Shown here in pieces: positions 45,331 to 53,075 of a stretch of 64,000 nucleotides of DNA (positions within the stretch are counted from its first letter, which is position 1; each line of letters opens with the position of its first letter). The position numbers and the translations under genes are program-made. This stretch comes from CAZEHS01 sp964424355 (GTDB taxonomy: Bacteria; Bacillota; Clostridia; Peptostreptococcales; Acidaminobacteraceae). The stretch is taken from the NCBI GenBank assembly GCA_964424355.1, contig CAYRIO010000013.1:12638-76637 (forward strand), in the 5' to 3' direction. Below the pieces are notes generated by a model, which ran no database searches, had not been told where the DNA came from, and saw only the letters and a program-made list of their open reading frames with translations.

Positions 45331-45363
45331 TAAAGATAAAGGACCCCCTTGTATAGGGAGTCC
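45331..45363 (-). terminator. terminator of the purine riboswitch
   Basis: Minus-strand stem GGACTCCC / GGGGGTCC (one G-U) followed by TTTATCTTTA. It follows the aptamer by about 20 nt, as expected for a guanine-off switch. Confidence 0.72.
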
Positions 45364-45384
45364 TCGCGCAGTCGATATGCGTTG

Positions 45385-45448
45385 CTCGTAGCCTGACTAT
45401 TTACGGTAGTCGGTAGAAACTTTTGGACCCTATTTCCAAATTTATACG
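45385..45448 (-). ncRNA. purine (guanine-class) riboswitch
   Basis: Minus-strand aptamer: P1 CGTA / TACG, J1/2 TAAA, P2 TTTGG / CCAAA, the conserved J2/3 GTTTCTACC, P3 GACTA / TAGTC with the loop CCGTAAA, and J3/1 reading GGCTACGAG. The base at the specificity position (Y74 of xpt) is C, which pairs with guanine or xanthine. The base just before it is G where A is usual. It precedes xpt and a purine nucleoside importer. Confidence 0.9.
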
Positions 45449-45471
45449 ATGCGTATTCAGTTGTTTTATCC

Positions 45472-45500
45472 ATTGTATCCGATTCAATAGCTTTTATCAA
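45472..45500 (-). promoter_or_regulatory. sigma-A promoter of the xpt operon
   Basis: -35 TTGATA (45500-45495), 17-base spacer, -10 TACAAT (45477-45472), about 25 bases before the aptamer. Confidence 0.85.
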
Positions 45501-45554
45501 TGCGCGCAGAAAATTCAGAACTTTCCATAAATACGACACTCTTGCGCCACAAAT

Positions 45555-45591
45555 CACGCAATGCCTTTTTTTAACAAATCGGCATTGCGTG
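45555..45591. repeat. 11-bp perfect inverted repeat between tyrS and xpt promoter
   Basis: CACGCAATGCC (45555-45565) and GGCATTGCGTG (45581-45591) with a 15-nt loop. It could be the tyrS terminator but no T-run follows on the minus strand, so an operator or mRNA-end stem is also possible. Confidence 0.6.
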
Positions 45592-45640
45592 AGTCTGCGC
45601 GGGTGTGTGAATGAACATCATTCCTACCCTTTGTGTAGTT

Positions 45641-46870
45641 TTAACGAATGACGAGTTGCAGGTAGTTTTTCTTTCCTTTTTTAATCAAAACCTTTTCATC
45701 CGCAAACGCTTCTAAAGTTAAGGGGTGATTGATATCCGTTATTTTTTCGTCCCCCATCATGAGTCCATTCTGTTCAATCAGGCGCCGACCTTCGGACCGC
45801 GATGGGATAAATCCTATTTCAAGAAGGACATCCAGAAGCTTAACCCCCTGCATGACCCGTTCCCGACTGACTTCACCGGTAGGGATGTTCTCCGAAGGAC
45901 CACCCCCGCCGAACAACGCTTTCGCAGCCTCCTTGGCCCCGTCTGCCGCAGCTTCTCCATGGACGATTTTTGTCACTTCGTAAGCCAGGATTTCTTTTGC
46001 CAGGTTGATTTCAGAGCCTTCCAGTGCTGAAAGCCTTCTCACCTCTGCCATGGGCATGAATGTCAGCAAGGCCAGACAGTTGCCGACGTCGGCATCCGCG
46101 ACATTCCGGAAATATTGGTAGAATTCATAGGGGGATGTTTTATTCGGGTCGATCCAGATAGCTCCTGATTCCGTTTTGCCCATTTTCTTGCCTTCACTGG
46201 TGGTCAGCAGCTTGAAGGTGAGGCCGTAAACCTGAGCCTGTTCGGACTTTCGGACCAAATTGACGCCGGCGATGATATTGGACCACTGATCATTTCCACC
46301 GAACTGCATTTTGCAGTTATAGCGCTTATGCAGTTCAAGGAAGTCGTAGGCCTGCATGATCATGTAATTGAATTCAAGGAATGTCAGCCCCTCTTCCAGG
46401 CGGCTTTTGTAGCATTCAGCCTGCAGCATGACATTGACATTGAACTTTGAACCCACTTCCCGCAGGAAGGAGATGTAGTTCAGGTTATCCAACCAGTTGG
46501 CATTGTTGTCGATAATGCCTTTCTCGCCGTCCAACACCAGGTATTTTTCCATTTGCAGTCTGAATTTCGCCGCGTTTTCATTGATCTGATCATAGAACAG
46601 CATTTGCCGCATATCGGATTTCCCGCTGGGATCCCCCACCTTGGTGGTCCCGCCGCCCAAAAGCGCGATGGGACGGTGTCCTGCCCGCTGCATGTGCATC
46701 ATGACCATGAGCTGGATAAAGTGCCCGACATGGAGGCTATCCGCAGTCGCATCGAAACCGATATAGAAAGTTACAGACTCCTTGCCAAGCAGATCCTTCA
46801 CTTCCTGTTCATGGGTTACCTGCTCGATGAATCCACGTTCCTGAAGAATGTCATAGATATTCGTATTCAT
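45641..46870 (-). CDS. tyrS: tyrosyl-tRNA synthetase
   Basis: A 409-residue TyrRS. The HIGH-type motif is LHVGHFIQL (near residue 50), KMSKS-type motif KKMGKTE (near 230), and a C-terminal S4 domain (about 345-409). The KMGKT form and YKSRLEEGLTFLEFNYMIMQAYDF-type region place it in the TyrZ-like or TyrS subgroup; I do not resolve which. It is single-gene and controlled by a tyrosine T-box leader. ATG follows GGGAGG. Confidence 0.96.
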   Translation of the reverse strand: MNTNIYDILQERGFIEQVTHEQEVKDLLGKESVTFYIGFDATADSLHVGHFIQLMVMMHMQRAGHRPIALLGGGTTKVGDPSGKSDMRQMLFYDQINENAAKFRLQMEKYLVLDGEKGIIDNNANWLDNLNYISFLREVGSKFNVNVMLQAECYKSRLEEGLTFLEFNYMIMQAYDFLELHKRYNCKMQFGGNDQWSNIIAGVNLVRKSEQAQVYGLTFKLLTTSEGKKMGKTESGAIWIDPNKTSPYEFYQYFRNVADADVGNCLALLTFMPMAEVRRLSALEGSEINLAKEILAYEVTKIVHGEAAADGAKEAAKALFGGGGPSENIPTGEVSRERVMQGVKLLDVLLEIGFIPSRSEGRRLIEQNGLMMGDEKITDINHPLTLEAFADEKVLIKKGKKNYLQLVIR

Positions 46871-46897
46871 AGTCTACCTCCCGTTTCAATTTTCAGC

Positions 46898-47137
46898 CCA
46901 AATAAAAAAATCCCCCTGTCACTTATATCATAAGGACGGGAAACCCGTGGTACCACCTTTATTCACATCCAAATCCCGGATGCCTCTCCTGCGCTGTATC
47001 GGGCGCCCCCGCTGCGCTTTCACGCAGCCGCTCCAGCCTGTAATTCCGAAATCGGACCCGTCAGACTTCTCACCGCCAGTCTGCTCTCTTCATCGGGTTT
47101 ACGAATCGTACTGATGCCTTCATCACGTCGACTTTTT
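46898..47137 (-). ncRNA. tyrosine T-box leader with terminator
   Basis: On the minus strand the specifier codon is TAC (47110-47108), within GCATCAGTACGATTCG of stem I. The T-box sequence AAAGGTGGTACCACGGG (about 46959-46943) has the TGGT that pairs with the ACCA end of tRNA-Tyr. The terminator follows: CCCGTC pairs with GACAGGG (one bulge), an inner CTTAT/ATAAG stem and a TTTTTTT run (46911-46898). Uncharged tRNA-Tyr should allow read-through into tyrS. Confidence 0.95.
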
Positions 47138-47141
47138 TCAA

Positions 47142-47171
47142 AGTATACCTTAATTTCCCCTGTTGTGTCAA
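47142..47171 (-). promoter_or_regulatory. sigma-A promoter of the tyrS T-box
   Basis: -35 TTGACA (47171-47166), 18-base spacer, -10 TATACT (47147-47142). The -35 overlaps the last codons and stop of the DD-carboxypeptidase gene. Confidence 0.85.
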
Positions 47172-48334
47172 GAAGGCAGCAGTGATTCAATCCAGGCCCT
47201 CAGGGCATTGAAGGCCGCTTCGAATCGCTCCTGCAGAGTCAGCTTCAAGATTTCCGTATCCGATATCAGAGGCACCGTCACAGTCTCCCCATCCGGCAGA
47301 TCCGCAGTAATGGAACCGATGACATCCCCTTTTCTCAGGGGCAGCTTCTCCGGCAAGCTGGGTGCCAGTGTCACTGCCACTTTGGCATCTGCTTTGATTA
47401 ACCTTTCTACAGACTTCTCGGGATGCCCTTGCACAGGCTTGGACTCTATATCATTCCAATTTCCGGCGGAGATTTTTTGCGCCTGATCGATGATCACCTT
47501 GAAATCGTAATTCTTCTCAGCCCAATCTATCAATTGCTTCGCGGCGTGATTCCTGGCGGTCTCCCCAGAGGTTCCCATCACCACGGCAATCAGTCGCGCA
47601 TCCGCCTTGCCGTGGAAGGGGATGGTCGCCGCAAGACAATAGCCCGCATTATCGGTATGACCCGTTTTAAGCCCGTCCACTCCCGGTTTCAAGCGCATCA
47701 GGGTATTCGTCGCCGGCAGGGAATAATTCCTGGCAGGGTCGTTCAGCACCGGTTGCCCGGTAATGGCCAGCAAGGTTTCCCCATATGTTTTGAGGAGATA
47801 ATTCGAAAGGCGCCCGATGTCTGCCGCAGAGGTCATATTCTCTCCACTTTCCGTAGGGAGTCCGGTTGCATTCAGGTAGTGGGTCTGTTCCATTCCTAAC
47901 TCTTTTGCACGGGCATTCATCCTCTGGACAAAGCGCCCCTCATCGCCATGCAGCCGTGCAGCCAGAACGCCAGCGCCGTCGTTGGCCGATACGATCAGCA
48001 GCCCCTTCACCAATTGGCGGATCGTTACCGTCTGTCTGCCCATCAATTCCATGGAGGAACCGCCTGGATTGACGTAGGACTTCGGTAATGTGATGGCTTC
48101 ATCCCATGCCAGCAAGCCCCGGTCGATGGCTTCCAGGGTCAGAAGGCACGTCATAAGCTTCGTGAGGCTTGCCGCCGGTTTTTTCTCATTGGATTGGTAT
48201 TCGGCCAGCGTCGTTCCTGTACCGATTTCATACAGCCAGTAGCTGCGGGCTTCAACAAGAGCACGTTCTCCATGCCCCGTGATCGGACTCAGAAAGATTG
48301 CCACTGCCATGAATACAAAAATGACCCTTTTCAT
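47168..48334 (-). CDS. D-alanyl-D-alanine carboxypeptidase (PBP5/DacF family)
   Basis: A 388-residue exported penicillin-binding protein: signal peptide (1-24), catalytic SLTK (near residue 57), SAN (near 116), KTG (LKTGHTDNAG, near 220), and a C-terminal PBP5-type beta domain ending in an amphipathic helix (LQERFEAAFNALRAW) that anchors to the membrane. It removes the terminal D-Ala of muropeptides. The start is ATG 48334, after GGGAGG; an open frame continues upstream without a site. The tyrS promoter sits over its 3' end. Confidence 0.93.
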   Translation of the reverse strand: MKRVIFVFMAVAIFLSPITGHGERALVEARSYWLYEIGTGTTLAEYQSNEKKPAASLTKLMTCLLTLEAIDRGLLAWDEAITLPKSYVNPGGSSMELMGRQTVTIRQLVKGLLIVSANDGAGVLAARLHGDEGRFVQRMNARAKELGMEQTHYLNATGLPTESGENMTSAADIGRLSNYLLKTYGETLLAITGQPVLNDPARNYSLPATNTLMRLKPGVDGLKTGHTDNAGYCLAATIPFHGKADARLIAVVMGTSGETARNHAAKQLIDWAEKNYDFKVIIDQAQKISAGNWNDIESKPVQGHPEKSVERLIKADAKVAVTLAPSLPEKLPLRKGDVIGSITADLPDGETVTVPLISDTEILKLTLQERFEAAFNALRAWIESLLPS

Positions 48335-48375
48335 TGGTGCCTCCCATAATCCGCTATCGCCCTCTGCCGAGCGAT

Positions 48376-48420
48376 AAAAAAAGACCATCAGCCCCCGCTA
48401 TTCAGCAGTTTGTGATGGCC
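48376..48420 (-). terminator. terminator after the zinc-ribbon-like small gene
   Basis: Minus-strand stem GGCCATCA / TGATGGTC with a 22-nt loop and TTTTTTT; six bases after the stop of the small gene. Confidence 0.75.
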
Positions 48421-48426
48421 CCCTGT

Positions 48427-48612
48427 TCAATACTCCTTGATGCTGAGTTCATCGATATGCCGATGATTTCCCAACCGCTGAATTTGCTTATTTCCGCCGT
48501 AAACGGCGATGGCACCGCATCCACAGAACTTCTTGATGGCCCCTTCGTCTGGGCCAGAAATGAGTAACTGCCTGCAAAGTCTGCATTTTGCTTTGTTTTC
48601 AATTATTTTCAC
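48427..48612 (-). CDS. small Cys-rich protein, resembles DUF7695
   Basis: A 61-residue protein with Cys pairs CRLC and CGCG, and an acidic/His tail (GNHRHIDEL). Spacing suggests one zinc ribbon. The pattern KAKC...CGCG...V.GG...RLGN resembles small DUF7695-type proteins often found in phages and Firmicutes; I recognise this only by pattern. The start is GTG, preceded by AGGAGAAG five bases away, which decides against the longer overlapping frame. Function unknown. Confidence 0.65.
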   Translation of the reverse strand: MKIIENKAKCRLCRQLLISGPDEGAIKKFCGCGAIAVYGGNKQIQRLGNHRHIDELSIKEY

Positions 48613-48674
48613 AGCATCTTCTCCTGTTCATGAGGATATGATGCACCTATACCCGAAATAGAACTTCTTAAACC

Positions 48675-48917
48675 TTAAAGATTGCGCGCATTCAGCAATT
48701 TTACGGTTTCTTCGAGGCCCCGTTCTTCAACCGTTTGGCTGATCAAGGCTTCCGTCAGGTTATTCAAGCTCAGGAGAGCTGTGAGGAGGTATTCGTCATC
48801 CCCAGTTTCCTGGCTGTGTTTCACCACTTGGGCCAAATAATGCTTCTGTTCGTTGAAAATCGTTTCAGTCCGTTCATTTTGAAATTCAAAAAATTGTTCC
48901 TGTATGATTACGCGCAT
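48675..48917 (-). CDS. hypothetical 80-residue protein
   Basis: An 80-residue, charged, helical protein (MRVIIQEQFFEFQNER start), with no Cys and no membrane segment. ATG 48917 is preferred because AAAGGA lies just before it; another ATG is 15 bases upstream. It follows the coiled-coil gene by about 76 bases. I do not recognise the family. The composition (many Glu, Gln, Leu) suggests a small helical bundle. Confidence 0.6.
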   Translation of the reverse strand: MRVIIQEQFFEFQNERTETIFNEQKHYLAQVVKHSQETGDDEYLLTALLSLNNLTEALISQTVEERGLEETVKLLNARNL

Positions 48918-48993
48918 GGAGTTTCCTTTCATCTGCTCAGATTAAAAATCACTACGCTAATCATTATACCCGCTTTCAGGGGAAATGTTAACG

Positions 48994-49470
48994 CTATTGT
49001 TTCAGCAGTTTTCTTTTAATGGTTTGAAACCAGTTCCTCTCGGCTTGCTGCTTTGTTTCCTCTTGAGTCTTATCAACCACTCGGGCCTCTAATTTCAAAA
49101 CCTGATCCTGTTCTGACTTCAGCAGCACTTGAAAGTTCCGAATCAGTTCGTCCTTGGTCTTCAACTGCTGATTCTGACTCTCAACAACCTGCTGAAGGAA
49201 CTGGATCATCTGTCGCATATCTGTCAGATGGTCGGGCGCAATCGCTGTCTCTTCTGCCGTATTTTCGATATGAACCGACTGGACCTCTTCAACCTTGGCC
49301 TCGGGCTCAGGTAACGGAGCCGTCTCCCTCTCAATAACAGGAGCATCAGCGTCATCTGAAACGGGGTTTGCCGGTATCGGCTCCTCCGTTTTGAAGGGAT
49401 CCGGTTCCTGACTGAATTGCCAGATCACCTTTGCTGTTCCTAGCTTGTCATCTTCCTGAATAATCCGCAT
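48994..49470 (-). CDS. hypothetical coiled-coil protein
   Basis: A 158-residue protein: N-terminal 20 residues, an acidic, Pro-rich linker (about 25-85; many Glu/Ala/Pro), then a coiled coil (about 85-145, MIQFLQQVVESQNQQLKTKDE region) and a basic C-terminus. It overlaps the upstream gene by one base (TGATG), so translation is coupled. Probably a partner of that membrane-anchored protein. Family not recognised. Confidence 0.68.
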   Translation of the reverse strand: MRIIQEDDKLGTAKVIWQFSQEPDPFKTEEPIPANPVSDDADAPVIERETAPLPEPEAKVEEVQSVHIENTAEETAIAPDHLTDMRQMIQFLQQVVESQNQQLKTKDELIRNFQVLLKSEQDQVLKLEARVVDKTQEETKQQAERNWFQTIKRKLLKQ

Positions 49471-49922
49471 CAGAAAAATCTCCCGGCCAGAAAGGTCAAG
49501 AGCGCGCCAAGAAGCATCATAAGAAAGGAAAGCGTCAGGTGAACGGTTCGGGTTTCCGGAGCTTCCATGATCCGCTTATAGGCGTTCCTGAATCTGGCGA
49601 ATGCGCCGGACCCCATATAATCGATAATCAGCTGATGCCCCTCATGACTAAGCCTGATTCGCTCTTCATTCAGCTCCACTGCGCTGTTCAGGTAGGTGAA
49701 GGACATGTGGTCGGACTCTGTGTAGAATTCCGGGTCTGTTTCAATAAAACCCTCTCTTTCCAATTTCTCCACATAGGACACCAGCTCTCGGATTTTGCTG
49801 ATTTCATCCTTTTCCCGAAGATTCAGATCCATCTCAAGAAGCCTTGGTTGAGTCCCGGTCCCATTATTTTTGTTATATAGATAATTCATCAGCAGAAATT
49901 CCGTTCTGGAGAATCTATTCAT
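49470..49922 (-). CDS. hypothetical C-terminally membrane-anchored protein
   Basis: A 150-residue protein. Residues 1-100 look like a winged-helix-type fold (FLLMNYLYNK, an EIxKIRELVSYVEKLEREGFIE helix-like run, then SHEGHQLIIDYMGSG), and residues 127-148 form one C-terminal membrane segment (LTLSFLMMLLGALLTFLAG). A tail-anchored transcription-factor-like protein is a possible reading but is inference only. It is first in a unit with the coiled-coil gene. ATG follows TGAGGCGAG. Confidence 0.65.
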   Translation of the reverse strand: MNRFSRTEFLLMNYLYNKNNGTGTQPRLLEMDLNLREKDEISKIRELVSYVEKLEREGFIETDPEFYTESDHMSFTYLNSAVELNEERIRLSHEGHQLIIDYMGSGAFARFRNAYKRIMEAPETRTVHLTLSFLMMLLGALLTFLAGRFF

Positions 49923-49948
49923 CGGTGTCTCGCCTCATTTCATAAGAC

Positions 49949-49977
49949 TTGGCCTTTTTGCAGGACTAATATATAAT
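49949..49977 (+). promoter_or_regulatory. sigma-A promoter of the HD-GYP gene
   Basis: -35 TTGGCC (49949-49954), 17-base spacer, -10 TATAAT (49972-49977). It gives a leader of about 130 nt in which no known riboswitch is visible. Confidence 0.65.
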
Positions 49978-50112
49978 GATTCGACAAGGAACCTCAATAC
50001 CCTTCTGAATTTGTCTGCACAATTAAAGATTACTGGAATATTTTTGGCGTTATAAAAGGGTTTTCACCCCCTGTGGCGAATAAACTATTATCGAACTCAA
50101 GCGAGGTGCACC

Positions 50113-51174
50113 ATGAAACTGATACCCATCCACGAATTACAAGTCGGCATGATTCTGGCAGAAGATCTCTACGGAAAGTTCGATCTGCTGTATGCAGGCC
50201 GGGGTGATGTATTGACCACAAAGCTGATCGATGGTTTAACACGATTAGGTACGCAGAGTGTGTATATCGTGGAGGACGATTCCGACGCCTTCTCCTCACC
50301 AATTCCCCAAAAGGATCCTGGCCGTGTAGCGGTTGATGATCCCCTGAAAGATTACCAAGAGATTATTTCAATCACCTATCAGCAGTTTGCCAGTTTCAAG
50401 CTCCTTAACAAATCCATGCTGCCTCGAATTGAAGAACCTGCCACGATGTTGATGGAATTCGTTTTGAAGGATCCAGGGGTTCTGAAGATTCTTTCAAAAG
50501 TCTATATGATTGATGGCTACACCCTGAATCACAGTGTCCAGGTAAGCATGATCAGCACGCTGATCGGCCAGTGGCTCGGACTCAGTATTGCTGACCAGTT
50601 TTCACTGGGATACGCAGGGCTCGTCCATGATGTTGGCAAATGTAAAATCCCTGCGCACATCCTGAATAAACCCTCCAAGCTGACACCTGAAGAATATGAG
50701 ACCATCAAAAAACATGCAGAATACAGTCTGGATCAGATCAAGGGACTGCATCAGATGAATGACGAAATCCGGGCCGCTGTCCTTCAACACCATGAGAAGA
50801 GCGACGGTTCGGGGTATCCTCTCAAATTGGCTGGAGACGACATTCATTTTTATGCCCAAATCCTTTCCATTGCCGATATTTATGCTGCCATGACCACCGA
50901 TAAGGTCTATAACCGAAAATTCACCCCTTTGAAAGCGGCTGAAGAAGTATTCAGTGCCAGCTGTTCCAACCAGGTGAACCCCGAAATCGCTAATATGTTC
51001 CTGAGAAATGTCTACCGGATGCTGGTAGGCAGTCAGGTACGGCTTAATAACGGTTTGGCCGGCGAGATTGTTTATTTCAATCCTTTTAGTCCCGGAAAAC
51101 CCTTGGTGAAGGTAAATGATGATTTCATAGACCTTTACCGGGAGAAAGACCTTTTTATTGAAGAGATCCTTTAG
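50113..51174 (+). CDS. HD-GYP cyclic-di-GMP phosphodiesterase
   Basis: A 353-residue soluble protein. N-terminal about 70 residues have the IHELQVGMILAEDLYG start common to HD-GYP proteins; the HD-GYP domain (about 125-310) has HDVGK (near residue 176) and HHEKSDGSGYP (near 231), with all catalytic residues present. A C-terminal PilZ-like or small beta domain (about 300-353) follows. It hydrolyses c-di-GMP. The gene is on the plus strand against its neighbours, ends in a bidirectional terminator. ATG follows GCGAGGTGC. Confidence 0.92.
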   Translation: MKLIPIHELQVGMILAEDLYGKFDLLYAGRGDVLTTKLIDGLTRLGTQSVYIVEDDSDAFSSPIPQKDPGRVAVDDPLKDYQEIISITYQQFASFKLLNKSMLPRIEEPATMLMEFVLKDPGVLKILSKVYMIDGYTLNHSVQVSMISTLIGQWLGLSIADQFSLGYAGLVHDVGKCKIPAHILNKPSKLTPEEYETIKKHAEYSLDQIKGLHQMNDEIRAAVLQHHEKSDGSGYPLKLAGDDIHFYAQILSIADIYAAMTTDKVYNRKFTPLKAAEEVFSASCSNQVNPEIANMFLRNVYRMLVGSQVRLNNGLAGEIVYFNPFSPGKPLVKVNDDFIDLYREKDLFIEEIL

Positions 51175-51187
51175 ACGCAAAAAATAA

Positions 51188-51223
51188 TCCGGGAGAGATT
51201 GCCACACGGCGATCTCTCCCGGA
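51188..51223. terminator. bidirectional terminator (HD-GYP / accA)
   Basis: Perfect 12-bp stem TCCGGGAGAGAT / ATCTCTCCCGGA with 12-nt loop, an A-rich stretch on the left and a T-run on the right, between convergent genes. Confidence 0.93.
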
Positions 51224-51253
51224 CTTTTTTAGCCCAAGGCATGCGATTCATAC

Positions 51254-52207
51254 TTACCCGAGCATCTTGCCCATGGCGCGGAATTTCTCATAGCGCGCGT
51301 TTACAAGCTGTTCAGCATCAGTCTTAATCAGATCTTTCAGCTGCTGCTTCAGCCAAACACCAACGGCTTGTGTCGCTTGGGCATGGTTCCGATGGGATCC
51401 GCCCAAAGGCTCCTCCACCACCGCATCGATCACACCAAGCGCCATCAGCTCAGCAGCGGTCAGCTTCATCACGGCTGCTGCTTCTGATGCCTTTCCTGAA
51501 TCCTTCCAGAGAATGGTTGCCAAGCCTTCAGGAGAAATAACTGAGTAAACGGCGGACGAAAGCATGCCTACCCGGTCCGCAACGCCAATCCCCAATGCGC
51601 CGCCGCTCCCGCCCTCACCAATGACAACGGAAATGATGGGCACTCTTAGCCGGGACATGGCCATAAGGTTTTGGGCAATTGCCTGCCCTTGTCCCCGTTC
51701 TTCAGCACCCAGGCCGCAATATGCACCTGACGTGTCAATGAAGGTGACCACCGGGCGCTTGAACTTTTGGGCCTGTTCCATCAACCGCAGGGCTTTTCGA
51801 TATCCCTCCGGGTGGGGCATTCCAAAATTCCGATGGATATTCTCCTTCGTATCCCGCCCCTTCTGATGACCGATCACCGTAACTGGAACGCCTTCAAGTA
51901 AAGCAATCCCGCCAAGGATAGCCGGATCATCCCCATAAGCTCGGTCACCTTTCAACTCGATGAAGTCCGTAAAAATGCTTTGAATGTAGTCCTCTGAGGT
52001 TGGACGTTCCGGGTGACGGGCCAATTTAACACGATCCCAGGCCGACAAGGATGAGAAGGTTTCTTTTTGTAATGACATCAGCTTGGATTCTAAGGTTCGA
52101 ATCTCTTCATTGAGGTTGATGTCGTTTTCTGAAGAGAACTCTCGGAGTCCCTGGATTTTTTCTTCCAATTCTATGATGGGTTTTTCAAATTCAAGTATTT
52201 GAGCCAT
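51254..52207 (-). CDS. accA: acetyl-CoA carboxylase carboxyltransferase subunit alpha
   Basis: A 317-residue AccA with the carboxyltransferase crotonase-like fold: an N-terminal helix, KGRDTKENIHRNFGMPHPEGYRKA (near residue 120; CoA site), FIDTSGAYCGLGAEERGQ and IGEGGSGGALGIGVAD. It forms an alpha2beta2 carboxyltransferase with AccD. ATG 52207 follows GGAGG and overlaps accD by 17 bases. Last gene of the acc unit. Confidence 0.97.
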   Translation of the reverse strand: MAQILEFEKPIIELEEKIQGLREFSSENDINLNEEIRTLESKLMSLQKETFSSLSAWDRVKLARHPERPTSEDYIQSIFTDFIELKGDRAYGDDPAILGGIALLEGVPVTVIGHQKGRDTKENIHRNFGMPHPEGYRKALRLMEQAQKFKRPVVTFIDTSGAYCGLGAEERGQGQAIAQNLMAMSRLRVPIISVVIGEGGSGGALGIGVADRVGMLSSAVYSVISPEGLATILWKDSGKASEAAAVMKLTAAELMALGVIDAVVEEPLGGSHRNHAQATQAVGVWLKQQLKDLIKTDAEQLVNARYEKFRAMGKMLG

Positions 52208-53075
52208 GCTGTCCACCTCCGCTTCCAGAATGAACCTGCAATAGCAGGGTTAAAGTCGTCTTCATCTCATTCCTGGGAACGATCCGATCCACAAATCCTT
52301 TTTCCAAAAGAAATTCAGCCCGCTGGAATCCCTCTGGCAGACTTTGCCGGATCGTCTGTTCAATGACCCGCTGACCCGCAAAACCGATCAGTGCACCCGG
52401 CTCAGCCAAGATGATATCACCCAGCATGGCATAGCTGGCTGTGACCCCGCCAGTTGTCGGATCTGTCAGGACTGAGAAATAGGGAATCCCCAGCTCCGAA
52501 AGCTTTCCAAGAGCCGCTGATGTCTTTGCCATCTGCATCAGGGAAAGAATCCCCTCCTGCATCCGGGCACCACCAGACGCACAAAAACCGATTACGGGGG
52601 ATTTTGTCGTGCCGGCCAGTTCGATTATCTGGGCAATCCGCTCCCCTGCTGCACTCCCCAGACTGCCCATCATGAAATCGGGCTCCATGGCAAACAAGCA
52701 GACAGGCATCCCTGAGATACGCCCTGATCCAGTCAGGACTGATTCGGTTTCACCGGATCGTGATTTGGCCTGAGCCAACTTTTGAGGATAATCGGGGAAC
52801 CCCAGAGGATCTCCAGACAGAATCTCTTTTCCTGTTTCTTTAAATGAACCACTGTCCAAAAGCGCTTCCAATCTTTCACGGGCGCCCATTCGATCATGAT
52901 GGCCACATGCCGGACAAACTTTCAGCTGCCTCTGCCACTGTTCCAGGGTGATTCGTCCTGAGCAGTGACTGCACACATGTTCCTGTGCTGCTGCAATTGG
53001 TTGAGTGGGAGCCTTTTCAGAGTGGAGGGGTTTATCTTTCCCCTGCTTTTTTCGCTTAAGAAGATCCAAGAGCAT
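52191..53075 (-). CDS. accD: acetyl-CoA carboxylase carboxyltransferase subunit beta
   Basis: A 294-residue AccD with an N-terminal zinc ribbon CSHCSG...CPACGHH (near residues 35-58), then the crotonase-like core with MEPDFMMGSLGSAAGERI and SGGARMQEGILSLMQMAKT. ATG follows AAGGAGG. It overlaps accC by 20 bases. Confidence 0.97.
   Translation of the reverse strand: MLLDLLKRKKQGKDKPLHSEKAPTQPIAAAQEHVCSHCSGRITLEQWQRQLKVCPACGHHDRMGARERLEALLDSGSFKETGKEILSGDPLGFPDYPQKLAQAKSRSGETESVLTGSGRISGMPVCLFAMEPDFMMGSLGSAAGERIAQIIELAGTTKSPVIGFCASGGARMQEGILSLMQMAKTSAALGKLSELGIPYFSVLTDPTTGGVTASYAMLGDIILAEPGALIGFAGQRVIEQTIRQSLPEGFQRAEFLLEKGFVDRIVPRNEMKTTLTLLLQVHSGSGGGQHGSNT

Noticed and set aside
49978..50112. 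c-di-GMP riboswitch before the HD-GYP gene
   Set aside because: No GEMM-type conserved blocks or paired tetraloop/receptor pattern is visible; only a small GGGT/ACCC hairpin.
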